Shown: positions 9,915-21,229 of the stretch, piece by piece
How the letters are laid out: each line of letters begins with the position of its first letter
Position numbering within the stretch: position 1 is the stretch's first letter
Program-made: the position numbers and the translations under genes
Notes under the pieces: model-generated
The model's database searches: none
Seen by the model: the letters and a program-made list of their open reading frames with translations, nothing else
Told to the model about the DNA's origin: nothing
Source of the DNA: Tupaia tana
Lineage: Eukaryota > Chordata > Mammalia > Scandentia > Tupaiidae
Reading direction: 5' to 3'
Assembly (NCBI GenBank): GCA_026018925.1
Contig: JAKSZU010000002.1
Span: 12,273,662-12,337,661, forward strand
DNA: 64,000 nucleotides

Positions 9915-11399
9915 CATAATTGTTTTTTCTTTTTACTATTCTCTTAATCTTTATGGAGATTTATTAAATATTGATCCTGAGTGTTAATAATGTTTTTGTT
10001 GTTATTGTTCCAAAAAGAGTAATTAAGATAGAGTTACTTCTTATAATTCTACCTTGATCCAAATGAGCTATGGGAATGTCAGACTAACCCAAAGCTCTCT
10101 TGCTCTTTGTCAGTCCCTCTTCCTCTGAAATATAATCTGCGATAAGCATACTCTATCCCTTTTTCTGATGAGCATTGTTAGAGTTTTAAAATAACTTTGA
10201 CACAAAGGGTAAATTTCCTTTGGTTAGTAAAAGTGAAACAATCAGTAGAGAATTATGCTTCTAAAACAATTTTAAATGCCAGCTCGTATTTGAACAACAA
10301 CAACAAAAAAACCATATAATTAAAGCTCAGGAAGCCAATGCTTACAGCCAGTTTACTCTCAGGGATCATGGCCAGGCGTATACCGCACAATGGGGAACGT
10401 GCCTGTTAGGGATTTCCTGTGGTCTTCATGTGTGAGTGATGGGAGCCCTGTCCATCGGTCCCAGAGCCAGCTAGGAAGGACCTACGGGTATTGAGCATCT
10501 AACCCCTCTGCCTGTGGGATTCCCATATGGAATTGATATATTGCTAAAGAGCAGACTCAACACCCACCACCCACTTTTATTCAAATCTCCATATCTCAAA
10601 GCAAATTTCACCGAAAATAATGATCGTACACCTTGCATGTCAGAGAAATGCTATGTTATGGGAAATGCAGAATAAGTTTTAGCAGCTGATGCATTACAGC
10701 ATATGAAAACCAATGAGTTTCAGGGAAAAACATGAATGTGGGGAAATGCAGATTGTACTAAAATGTGGGCATCTCTCCATTGTGTAGAGCTAAGGCTGTT
10801 AGGGTATTGAAAGTTAATATTCTATGAAATGCTTCTTAAGCAGGGCCTTAAATAAAAAGCCTCCTCGAAAAAGTCCAAGTCTCATTATTGAAAAGCACTT
10901 TGTTCATGTACCATGAGTTCTTTATTTGAACTATTTGCATATATCAGATTTTTTTGTTGTTGTTCAAGACATTTTAGTCCTGGAAAATATGCATTTGTTT
11001 ATGCAAATTTTGCCCTTTAAATCTTGAAGCTTTTAAATGTGGCTGCTCTCTGTTCTATAGTTTTGAAATGGTTTAGATTCAGTGGTAATATTTGCAATAT
11101 TATCAATATATGTCTATTTTTGTGTATTGAGTAAGTGGATATCTGAACTCATTCATAAAACAAATTTGAAGTTAGGTAGTACAGTCTTTCTTCTAGTCAG
11201 ACTTTCTAATATTTTTTACATAGCCTGAAAATCAGCTCCTGGGATAATTTAAAAATGGCTCTGATCACGAGGAAGGCACGAGAGTAGTAAAATGTCTACT
11301 ACAGATGTGTCCATTAGCCTCTAGGATTCAACAGGCAGGGTTTGTCCCGTGGTACTTCACTGAGCATGACTGGGGAGGAAAAATAATTATTTTTAATTA
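9915..11399. other. AT-rich unassigned sequence
   Basis: About 1.5 kb with no recognised element. The piece at about 10,330-10,520 is less AT-rich, with no identifiable source. No coding frame. Confidence 0.5.
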
Positions 11400-11638
11400 T
11401 TTTTTTTAAGAGATTTTTGCTATAGGGCACATATACTCTCCAGAGAGACACAGAGAGACTGAAAGCAAGAAATGACTCCCCAGGGGGATGCCACACCTCT
11501 CCTCCATTCTCCTCTTGGGATTTTGTGCCCCATGCACATGCTCCCGGTGGGAGTTTTAAGCTGCCGGGTCTGGGACTTGAACGGCAGTGAACTATGTGGG
11601 AGTCCAGCAACGTAAACTTTATGCCATCTGCTGGTTCC
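11400..11638 (-). mobile_element. SINE family A
   Basis: Reverse copy with a small internal deletion: 'gggggatgccacacctctcc' lacks part of the usual 'gatggccacgccgcaatccc'. The head end reads 'catctgctggttcc'. Confidence 0.88.
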
Positions 11639-11690
11639 AAGAATGATTTCATTTATTTTAATTCCAACCTATTAACTTTATTTTTTAAAT

Positions 11691-11938
11691 GTTTTTTTTT
11701 TTTTTTCTTTTTTTAGGTTTTTGCCATAGGGCACATGCGCTCACCAGAGAGAGGGAAAAATCACCCCCCAGGGACGATGGCCATGCCACAATCCCTTCTA
11801 CTCTATTCTCCTCTCGGGGTTTGGGACATGCAAGCACACATGTCTATAGTGAATTTTAAGCCACTGGGTCCGGGACTTGAGTCATAGCCAGCCATGTGGG
11901 AGGCTAGTGCCTTAACCACCATGCCACCTGATGGCCCT
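11691..11938 (-). mobile_element. SINE family A (old subtype)
   Basis: Reverse copy with poly-T, 'aggtttttgccatagggcac', a shortened GA block, and head end 'ccacctgatggccc'. It lies only ~50 bp from the previous copy in the same orientation, from a separate insertion. Confidence 0.87.
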
Positions 11939-12470
11939 GAGACCTTTGAACTTTATGCATGTGGCTCTTTGTCATGAAGGGAGTTGGATTGCTACATTAT
12001 TTTATGTCTAACATTTTTAAAAGTCACATTTACAGTTGGCTCATGGATACTATTAAAGTTCTAAAATATATGCTGGAAACAAATCCTGAAGTCTTTAGTG
12101 TGTGTCTATTCTCCTGGAAATGTGTTTCTATTCTCCTGGTAGACTACTGAGTCGAAAGTCCCTTTTGTCTTTCAGAGTTTATGTAGCTAAATCTTTAGGG
12201 CCAGAGTTATTATGAAGCTACCACTGTCAAGGTATTTGTCCTCTGAATTCAGTGACTGAAGTGTCATATGCCTTGGGAAGTTGAATTCCTATGATCCCAT
12301 AATAGAAAAACTCCAGTGGCCTTTCCTGGGATTTTCTTTGCCTTCCGAAAGACTGAAACTGCAGCTTGAGTATGTAACCACCAGCTCACTGACTCAGGAT
12401 TTTAAGTACTGGAATTGTCATAAGCATATGATTAGATAGAATTATATACCAATTTCAGAGACTTTTTCTA
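11939..12470. other. Unassigned sequence
   Basis: No element recognised, apart from a local repeat of 'tctattctcctgg' (about 12,107 and 12,128). Confidence 0.5.
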
Positions 12471-12536
12471 TTGGATTGTTCAGAAAGTCATGATGTATTT
12501 TTGTAGAGACAGTCAGGACTTTCCCAATAACCTAAT
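12471..12536. mobile_element. Near-palindromic mariner-like MITE (copy 1)
   Basis: 'attggattgttcagaaagtc' followed by a divergent mirror 'aggactttcccaataaccta'. It shares the arms 'tTGGgttgttggaaaagtca' with the copies at 24693, 29618, 46380 and 54224. TA is present at both edges, as expected for Tc1/mariner target sites. Confidence 0.65.
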
Positions 12537-13309
12537 ATTAAACTCTTCATACAGCAACTAGTAAAAGTGCTAATTTTTGTTTGATTCTGAAGCCTGAGGT
12601 TCAGACAAGTTGTGCCAATTTATAAACACACCTGCTAAACAGAGGACATCCGTGATTCCAAGCCATATTTTTCCTAATTCCAAACTGGATTACCATACTG
12701 GTGTTTGGGACTCTTTAGATTGTGTCTTAAAGAAACCCACCCTAACCGAAGTACACGTAGGAGTGGCCGCACACGTAGCGGCCCCTGCAGCACTGCTGAG
12801 GCGCCAACGCATGCTACCGTGGCACGTCTCTCAGCAGGCTCTCCCCAAACGGCAGGCGATGCGACCTGGCAGCTGAAGACCTGGAGCAGGAGCTTAGTGG
12901 CCCCGGCAGAGACAGACCTTCATTCCCTGTAACTCTGGCGGAAATGAGAAGGGGTACGTGTGGACTCAGCGGCCTTGATGTTACCTGAACCTCTGAGATC
13001 CCACGATGGGCAAGTGCCCACTCGCTGGCTGCAGCAGTGGGTGTGGGGTCATCCCCACCTAACCATATGAAGGTGCACCACTAGTACAAACAGGCCCATG
13101 GAATCCGGGTGGACAGGAAGAGCAGATGTGCACCGCAGGTCACTGGGCCCTTACCCTGGGCCTCTGCTCTCCCAGAGAGGGCAGTCGTGTCCCTGACTGC
13201 CAGACTGACATCTCTAGAATGAAATCTCAAATAACAGTTTTCTATCAACAGTGCCAAGATATGGGACAAACTCCTCAGTACACAAGATTCCTTTTGACTT
13301 AATTTCTTC
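12537..13309. other. Unassigned, includes GC/CpG-rich stretch
   Basis: 12,735-13,080 is clearly richer in GC and CpG than the surrounding AT-rich DNA (for example 'gtggccgcacacgtagcggc'). No repeat family fits. The open frames that cross it (12,610-12,932) resemble no known protein. Confidence 0.5.
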
Positions 13310-14105
13310 CTTTTCCTGCCTTACTAGTCTCATCTCCCATTGTCTTCTTGACTCCAGCCACACTTCACTCTCTAATTCTTCCAAATGATTATATACTTTG
13401 ACATACTACTTTCCACCTCGCAAACCTTATTCTTTCTCATAACAAAGGGCTTGTCCTTGCTGCCTGAAAGCCCTTCTGCACCATTGTCTTTTTTTTTTTT
13501 TTTTTTTTTTTTTCCCTAGAGGTTGCAAATTCTGTTCAGAGACATAGGCAGAGAGGCAGGGAGAGAAGATGGTGGCACACATGGAGCAGTGGTCACACCG
13601 CAGTCCCTTCTCCTCCACCTTGCTCTCCTTTTCAGATGCTGAGGGCACGCACACACATGCCTGACATGTTTCTCAAGCACAGAGTCTGGGACTCAAACCA
13701 GGCAGTGAGCTATGTGGGATCTGTCTGCCTTAACCACCAGGCCACAGAGCCACCATTGTCTTTATTCATCACTTAAAATCACTGTTAAGTGCTGTCTCTT
13801 TAAATTTTATTTCCTTGCCCCCACTCCCTATCCCTTCCCAGACAGATTTAGATACTTCTCTTCTAATATCCACAGTCCTCTGCATACAAGTATCACTAAC
13901 ATTTCTCGTACTCTATAGTAATATTTGATTTATGCGTCTCTTCCCCATTAAGCAGTGAACTTCTTAAGAGTAAGACCCATGGATTATCTGAATTATCCTT
14001 CGTCAGTTATCCCCCAGTACCTTGCACAGTGCTCAGCACATAAAATGAGTAGGCATTGAATGAATGGTTGGCCGATAAGTGAATGAACACGTGAATAAGT
14101 GAGTG
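13310..14105 (+). mobile_element. L2 LINE 3' end
   Basis: A forward L2 3' UTR: CT-rich text, then 'gtgaacttcttaagagtaag' (L2 'gagctccttgagggcaggga'), 'ccttgcacagtgctcagcac', and the terminal (TGAA)n-like 'ggcattgaatgaatgg'. A SINE interrupts it at 13493-13750. Confidence 0.75.
13493..13750 (-). mobile_element. SINE family A (old subtype) in L2
   Basis: Reverse copy with ~25 T, a divergent 'ggttgcaaattctgttcaga' tail side, and head end 'accaccaggccacagagc'. The target duplication caccattgtcttt (13479-13491 and 13751-13763) is perfect. Confidence 0.88.
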
Positions 14106-14200
14106 GATCCCAACCAGTTTGACACTAAAGCTATTAATTCCGTTTCCTCTCTGCAAACAGCTATGTGAGGAAGCACTTGAGAGAGTGTGTGTAGTCATAT

Positions 14201-14354
14201 GAGTGCAGGCTCGAGAGCTAGAAGGCCTGGGCTCAAATCCTGCCTCCTTCACTTACCAGTTGTACAACTGTAGCCAAAGTGCCCAACCTTCTGTGCCTTT
14301 GTTTTCTCATCTTTGAAGAGAGAATGATAATAGTTTTCATTTTACCAAGTGTCT
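14201..14354 (+). mobile_element. MIR element
   Basis: Forward MIR: 'gggctcaaatcctgcctcct', 'tcacttaccagttgtacaac', 'ctgtgcctttgttttctcat', and 'tgataatag'. This matches the MIR tRNA-like head and core in order. Confidence 0.8.
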
Positions 14355-14490
14355 TCTTTGGTCTTCATCAACCATGTGAGAAATAAAATTATTTTATTTT
14401 ATAGGTGAGTAAACTGAGGTTCAGAGTAGTATAAAATTGTTGCTCAAAGTAAGACAGGTTATAAAATGAGGATCTAATATCTGAGTTAAA
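14355..14490 (-). mobile_element. MIR element, opposite orientation
   Basis: 'taggtgagtaaactgaggtt' followed by 'cagagtagtataaaattg' and 'gctcaaagtaagacagg' matches the reverse strand of MIR ('gatgaggaaactgaggcaca...'). It abuts the forward MIR to form an inverted pair. Confidence 0.7.
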
Positions 14491-15115
14491 GATTGCCTAA
14501 TTATAAAGCCCTCAGTTTTAACTGCAACAAAATTTCACAATTTGTTCTAATTGACTGGAGGCATGGTACAAGGAATTCTTTTCTGTCTTCTAAAAGACAG
14601 AAAACAATGTGGCATGGATCAAAGAACCTTTAGATAACGCTATAATTGAGATGACGACTTTTAAGCTGTATTGTGTGCCCCTCTGGGTAATTGGACATAG
14701 ATAGTTTATAAATGGTCAATATTTTTATTTGAATTGAAAAAATGCAAAAGCTGTTATACCGAGCTTTCTGTTTGTGTAGACATTATCAATTTGTTTCCCA
14801 AAAGAGGACAAGATACATTGAAAAGTGTGTACAGCTCAAAATGGCAGCAGTTTATTGAGACTGGATTTCTTTTCTCTGTTCCCAAGTGACAGACAACCTA
14901 AGTAAAAGCAGATGGGTCTCCAGAGCACTAGAAGGACAACATGGAAACATTAGTAGTTCATTAGGCATAGTTTTCTCTGCAGATGGGTTCTGAGAACACA
15001 CCCAGAAATGACCAAAATGGACCCAACATCGGTTAAAGAAACGTTCTAATCTCCGGCCCCCTGCAGAGGCAGTTCAGATACTAGCTGGCTACAGTGATTC
15101 TGAGAATTGTAAACC
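14491..15115. other. Unassigned sequence
   Basis: No recognised repeat or coding frame. Confidence 0.5.
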
Positions 15116-15245
15116 AGGGGTCTTCAAAATGTTCATGGAAAGTACATATTATGAAAAGAACCTATGCATGAGTTTCAAACATTTGGGGCACCAAAATAAA
15201 CTTCTGCTTTAATTCCATTTCTCCACAAACTGTTCTGAAGTCCCG
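15116..15245. mobile_element. Hsmar2-like mariner MITE
   Basis: Termini 'aggggtcttcaaaatgttca' and the inverted 'acaaactgttctgaagtccc' pair with each other. The interior has 'tattatgaaaagaacctatg' and 'gcaccaaaataaacttctgc', diagnostic of the Hsmar2 group as I know it. About 130 bp, no transposase. Confidence 0.8.
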
Positions 15246-16119
15246 TCATATAACTCACTTTACCATCCTGATGTCATGAAGGGAGTCTTCACATTAAAGG
15301 CCACCGAACAAACTATGTTATACTAAGAAGCATTAGAAAAATGCCAGACAATTTTTGAGTAGGATCATTGATATATATTCTAAGTCAGGTTGTACATCTG
15401 CATTGATATCAATTTGGTTTCATTAACTTAGACAATTAAAATCAAGAATGAGGTTATTTTAAGCAAACAGCTTCATTTTACATTCATTTATTTCTGCTTT
15501 GCATGAAGCACAGCTGCATTATAATGTGATCAAGCACAATAGACTGTGCTCCATTGTTTATAGATGGAAGAATTGTACCAGTCAGGTAGATGTACAATTT
15601 TACTGCAAGCGTTTTGAAAGTACAAGTGTGTGAGAGTTTGTTCTCTTCTAAAATAACTCATACTCAAACTTTAGAAACTATACCTTTTTCTACCTCCTAT
15701 TACTGAAGCTAAATGAAATGTTCTAGGCCAATGACCTGAAGTTATTTCTTTGAAGTTATTTAATTGGTAGTATCTTTCCCAATGTTTTTGAAAAATGAAA
15801 ATAGCAACTGCATTTAGGATATCTACAGGACAAGTGCGTATGCAGGTGCGGTGAGCAGTTCCGTGGCTCTCTCCTGGTGCATGTGCATGGCATTTTCTCT
15901 TGGTTTACAGCCAGAAGTGTCTTTCCATCGTTAGCCTTGCTAACTGCCAAATCCTCCCTACTCAAGATCAGGGTAATTCAAGGAGGACTCTTTAGCAATT
16001 TTTAAAGCTGTGGGGAGAGGGAATCGAACAATAATGCAGTGACCTACTACTGGTGGCAGCTAAGCTTTTAACGTTCGCAGATCCAAAAGGATGTGGGATA
16101 GGAAAGGTTCCTTGACCCT
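15246..16119. other. Unassigned AT-rich sequence
   Basis: No recognised element. The open frame at 15,756-15,965 has no family resemblance. Confidence 0.5.
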
Positions 16120-16296
16120 AGAGATTCTGTGGGGATTGTCACATGACCGTCTCTTATCCTCCACTCTCCTCTCAAGATTTTCGGCAAACAAACATGTGCC
16201 CAGTGTGCTTTTCAGACTGTCACTTTCAGGACTTGAACCACACAGTCAACCCTGTGAGATCCAAGTGCTTTAACCACCATGCCACCTGCTGGCCCT
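16120..16296 (-). mobile_element. SINE family A, decayed partial copy
   Basis: The head half is clear: 'ctcctctcaagattttcggc', 'aggacttgaaccacac', 'gccacctgctggccc'. The poly-T/tail half is lost or too diverged to see. Confidence 0.75.
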
Positions 16297-18719
16297 AACA
16301 GATGTAATTTTAAATCACAGTGCACCCCCTGCTGCCAAATTTTTTAATTAAGAAAGTATTTATATATATCTCACTTCCTTTTCTTGTTTGCTTTAAAATC
16401 CAAGTCAGTATCTGGCTTATTTTAAAGTATGACATTATCTCCACTCCTGTCACCACTGCCACATGTTCTCATCTCTACTGGTTTAGTGAAAGTGTTTGAG
16501 GAACTTAAAATGTTCTGAAAAAATATGAAAACATGAAATATGCTTATACTTATATTTATGTAATCATTCTTATAATATTTAGACTGATGTATCTTCCTGT
16601 AAACAGAAAATGTGTTTACAAGGTACAAACTATGTGCTCATCTGGCCTACTTCTTTAAATAATCTAATGACCAACCTCTTAAAGCAAAGACAAATTATTA
16701 CTTTTCCTTGATATTTTGTTAGCAGTCTATATAGCAATTTTTAGACCACCAGATTGTTCAAGATAATAATACTGAATGAATTAAAAATCAATTTTATCCT
16801 CATTGTAGAAGGAAGCTAATTGTCAGAGGTATTATCTATTAATCTTCCTGGATTAAATTAATTTAAAATGTGTTCTGCTAGAAAATTTGGTAACGTTTTA
16901 TTTTTAGTGACCATTAACTAATACTAAATTATAGTGTAATGCCTCTGGAAGTGCATGTGACATCCATATGAATACTAAATGAACTCATAATTATCTATAC
17001 TATAATAATGAATATCAAACCGATTTAAAATGATCCACTTAAAATAAAGTACTTCTGGAAATTTTATGTTCTCATCAATTTCAAGGACAAGATATGAATA
17101 GATCTTTTTGGAACAATTTCTAGCTCTCGCTGTGCTCTGCTCTGATCTGCAGTTTTGTTTTCTGGTATTTCAGCCACCAGTACAATGATTTTGAAAACTG
17201 AAAAATACAGTGGCAGAACGGTGGGGAGGCACATATTTATTCAAGGAGAGAGAGTTCCTGTTTATAAGTATGAAAATGAGAGATATTTTAAAGGATAAAA
17301 TAAAATGGCTATCACATGTCAAAAGAAATTACAATGTGTATGTTTTAAATTTTTATTAAAAATTAAACAATAAAATACGAAATGTTTAGTGGATTGACTT
17401 ATGAAAGTATGTAAACTTAAAGCAGGCTTGACCAACTACTTAGTAAGTAAATTTTTTTTGTTATTTCAAATATAGATTTATTTTTCTAGGTTCCCCTTTT
17501 GTATTATAAAAGAATAACTATATCGAGCTCATTGGTTGCTTCATTTAGTGTAATAACTAATATTGTTCTGATTTGGAGTGCGAACCTGAAGCTCCAAAGA
17601 TGATGGGGTCTAAGGCAGCTGATAGGACAAATGACCAGATCAGCATGACCTACAGACAATCAGGCCGTATAGAAGTTCAGATGAGGGAAAGGACTTGGTT
17701 GATAGATTTTATTAAAGAAAGGACATTTAAGATGAGCGTTGTAGACTGTAACATTGATACAAATTGTGATTTCAGGGATGTATTTTACATAAACACAGCA
17801 TGAACAAGTTCATGGAGACAAAAAGGTATTATATGCTTCTAGAAAAACAAAGATTTTGTGGGTTTGTAGAGCTCATGTAGTGATTTATGGGAAGAAGCAC
17901 AAAGGGGCAGTGTGTGGCCGCTGTTGTGCAAGGCCTAGAGTGACCAGCTGAGAAATCTGGTGCGAGTCTCCAGGTACTGAGTGAAGGTTGAGTGTGAGTG
18001 CCCGAGAAAGAGAAAGGGACCAAAGCCTTTTGAGTCGTGAATAATCTGAACACTGCTCCAGAGAAATGTTTCCTGTGGCACAGTGTAAAATTGATGAGAT
18101 CGTGTGTACCACCAATAAGGCTCTGGCTAAGGGACAATACACCTGTGAGAGGCCAGTGGCAACCACAACTACCGGTCACAGTTGAAGGGGAAGGGAAAAT
18201 ATGGGTGTAATTGATGCACTGTCTACGATGTTTTATTATTATTATTTTCAGGAAAAAAAGGTGTATGTGATGTTTTGAGGCTCTGTTCAGAATGAATCTT
18301 TCCCACCATACTGCTGTGGTTGATTGAATCCATATGAATAGACTGAAAGCCTTGCACTGAATTTATGTGTATTATTCTAATTTAAGTGACTCATTAAAAT
18401 TCATTTGCATTGATAATAAATATTTATAATTTAAAATGTATGCTGCATGATGTAAGTACAAATGGCTGTAGAATAATGAGTCAATGTACTACACATATGC
18501 AAGATAAAGTCTATACCTATTCTCTCAGTGTAATCTGTGAACACCTGCCTACTTTAGAGATGATCTTGCCATTTCAAGAGCATAGTAGGGCCACGCTAAG
18601 CATGGCTCTGATCCTTCCAAACTCCTCTCTTGACACTCCTTGTTCTTCACTCCAGAATCTCATCATCTCCCTTCCCAAGCATAATTCTTAGTATCTGTTA
18701 GGTGTCTGATCATTATTCA
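16297..18719. other. AT-rich unassigned sequence
   Basis: About 2.4 kb without a recognisable gene or repeat. 17,570-18,180 is less AT-rich and may be an eroded ancient repeat, but I cannot place it. Open frames are short and unremarkable. Confidence 0.5.
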
Positions 18720-18826
18720 ATGAATGAAGGAATGATGGAGGGAGGAAAGAAAAGGAACAAAAGAAAAAGAGAGGGAGGAAAAGAAAGAGGAAGGGAGGAA
18801 AAAGAGAAGGGAAAGAGAAAGACAGG
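18720..18826 (+). repeat. Purine-rich low-complexity tract
   Basis: More than 100 bases almost entirely A/G (GGAA, GAAA, GGGA mixtures), beginning after 'aatgaatgaagg'. Possibly an expanded tail of an eroded retroelement. Confidence 0.85.
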
Positions 18827-18935
18827 AATTTGGCCTTTACCTTCCTAGTTTTGTGACCTTAGGTGATTTCATTTATCTCCCAGAAACTTGGGCTTCTGTC
18901 TGTAAGAAGAAAACAATAGCAGTATATCTTCCATA
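18827..18935 (+). mobile_element. MIR fragment
   Basis: 'ttgtgaccttaggtgatttc', 'acttgggcttctgtctgtaa' and 'agaaaacaatagcagta' follow the MIR core ('gtgaccttgggcaag...cctcatctgtaaaatgggg'). Confidence 0.6.
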
Positions 18936-19085
18936 TTTCCATTTTTCTACAAGCCAGGGTCTGGTTGTTTTTTATGGCTGAGTAGTAATCTCTAGCGTAT
19001 ATGTTCCACATTCATGATGGGAAAATTCATTTGCTATGTTGTAATGATACACAGTGATTAGATGCAAAATAAATAATAGATAGAT

Positions 19086-19125
<40 letters not shown>

Positions 19126-19165
19126 TAGATGATAGAAACAATAGGATTGCAATGAACATTTAAAA
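18936..19165 (-). mobile_element. L1 3' fragment with GATA microsatellite
   Basis: 'gggtctggttgttttttatg', 'gctgagtagtaatctctagc', 'gtatatgttccacattcatg' are the reverse strand of the L1 ORF2 end (…MEYYSAI). Inside it a (GATA)n run lies at about 19,078-19,130, then 'gcaatgaacat' resumes the L1. Confidence 0.75.
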
Positions 19166-20454
19166 ACTCATGCTTCATGGTATCTGGCACTCTATTATGC
19201 TAACAGCAACAGTTACTCAAATATTACCCTCCCCTCATTACATCATAGTTCACCATCAATATCTTTGCTTCTTTCTCCTCTGGCTTGTAAGAAAAATTCC
19301 CTCCATTATTTCCTCTTCCGCTGTTACTAGAACTCTAGGATACCAGAGATCATCATGGGTTAGTTAGTCATGGATGGATGAGTTTAGTGATGGAATCTGT
19401 ATATTTTTAGTTGTTTATTTCTAGCACTTTAACTGGAGTTTTATTAATCCATCCACATCCCCTTATCTCATCTGTCTTATGACTATTGGCAAATATTTTT
19501 AAAACTCTTGACTGGGTAATGGAGTGTTTCACACTCATACTATAAACTTGTGGTTTATAGTGTGAAAATATTATCTTGGCCTTATAAGTACAGTTTTCTT
19601 ACTGAGCAACTAGTTACAGGTTACTATCCCATACTAAAAAAGAAAAAAAAACTCTATCACTTTGAGTAGAGTACAACTAATATAGAGAGACTAATTTAGT
19701 AATCAAAATTAGTATTTTAGGCAGTCGAACAGAAGGTAAAGTTCATTAGTCCATATTTAGATTAGAGTTGTTTTCATTCTAGATAACAGGGAGAACAAAA
19801 GCTATTATTTTTAAATTCTATGGAAATGTGAAAATAAATGCTATTCATATTATATCTGCCTAAGGCTTTCACAAAAACACAGTTAATTTCCAAAATAATG
19901 TATCTATTATATTTTATGTTTGTGAGGATAATTTGAAGCACATATTTCTACTCAGGGACTTTTGAACTAAGCAGTGGAACAAACGGCAATAATTAGCTGA
20001 ACTACAAACTGAGCTTGAATGTTAATGCGTTTTTACATAAACAAATTCTCGTTACAAAAGATGGAGAAATTTTAAAAAATATTTTAAACTTTGTACCTAA
20101 ATTAATGAGAATTGTCAAGGTAGATCCCAAAAGGATGGAGGGGGAGTAAACAGAGTTGATCCTGCCTTTTCCAACTCAGTCTTTAACCTGCTTCCCTAGG
20201 AGACCTGTGGAGCAAGGAAGGATCCCAGGCTGAGGGCGGGGCCTATGGGGAAAATGCCCTGCCTGCTTTCCTCCAATACCAAGTCAGGGCCAGGAAGGAG
20301 AAGTCAGCGTTTGACATGGAAGGCTGGCTGTATCCCTACCATTTGTCTTTACCCTGGGGCCTGTCTGACTTTCTTTTTCCTGGTTCTTCCACCTCTCTGA
20401 CCACTTCGGGTGTTTGCTCCCTCTTCTCAACCATTTTTGGTCACCAATATTAGT
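19166..20454. other. Unassigned sequence
   Basis: AT-rich, with a more GC-rich patch at 20,150-20,420. No gene or repeat recognised. Confidence 0.5.
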
Positions 20455-20558
20455 TGGGGAGCTTTAGAGCTAACGATGCTTGGGCTTAGCCCCCAGAGAT
20501 GTTCAGTGTGAATGTGAAGTGAGACCCAGGCATCTATAAAAAAGATCTTGGCATCTTT
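20455..20558. mobile_element. MER5A-like hAT MITE fragment
   Basis: 'ggggagctttagagctaacg', 'tgcttgggcttagcccccag', 'agatgttcagtgtgaatgtg' and 'agacccaggcatctataaaa' follow the internal order of MER5A. The termini are not preserved. Confidence 0.55.
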
Positions 20559-20616
20559 AAAAACAAAAACAAACAAAACAAAAACAAACAAACAAAACAA
20601 AAACAAAAACAAAAAC
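20559..20616 (+). repeat. (CAAAA)n/(CAAA)n simple repeat
   Basis: Nearly 60 bp of aaaac/aaac units. Its minus strand produces the all-Phe/Val/Cys open frames seen here, which are not genes. Confidence 0.9.
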
Positions 20617-20639
20617 ACCCTTCAAAAAAGAAAGGAAAG

Positions 20640-20972
20640 AGACATAGGCTGCAACATAGATGATTTCCAAAGGCATTATTCTAAGTGAAATAAGCCAGTC
20701 ACAAAAAGACAAATAGTGTATGAGCCCAACATATGAAGTATTTAGAGTGGTCAGATTCACAGAGACAGAAAGTAGAATGATGAATGCCAGGGCCTAGGCC
20801 CCTGGGGTGGGGGATCAAGGGGCATAGTCAGTCAGTTTTGCAAGATGAATATATTCTGGAGATTGGTTGCACAACAATATACATACACTTAACAAGACTG
20901 AACTGTACACTTGAAAATGATTAAGGTGATACATTTTATATTATGCCTTTTTGCCACAATAAAAAAATTAAT
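20640..20972 (+). mobile_element. L1 3' end fragment (old)
   Basis: 'ctaagtgaaataagccagtc', 'acaaaaagacaaatagtgta', 'cagagacagaaagtagaatg', 'ctgtacacttgaaaatgatt' and 'cacaataaaaaa' are the forward ORF2 end and 3' UTR of a mammalian L1 of an old (L1MB-like) type. Confidence 0.85.
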
Positions 20973-21229
20973 GCACCTATTGTTGAGAACCACTACAAAT
21001 ATCCCAATTGTGGGCAAAATTACTCTTTTCTTGTTTTCTCAAAACAGCTAAGAAAGGTTGGAACTTTCAAATACTCTACTAAATAAAAAAGGAGTAAACA
21101 CAATAATACCATTTAAAAATAATGAAATTTCACTAGCAGTGAGAGGTTTCTGTTCATGCTCGAATGAATTTGTGTCAAGGGCTCTTAATCCTTGCCAGGA
21201 TACACCATGTACAGAGGAGTCCAAAGTGC
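20973..21229. other. Short unassigned spacer
   Basis: No element recognised. Confidence 0.4.

Noticed and set aside
20427-20760. Hydrophobic Phe/Val-rich minus-strand frames
   Set aside because: Translation of the (CAAAA)n simple repeat, not a membrane protein.
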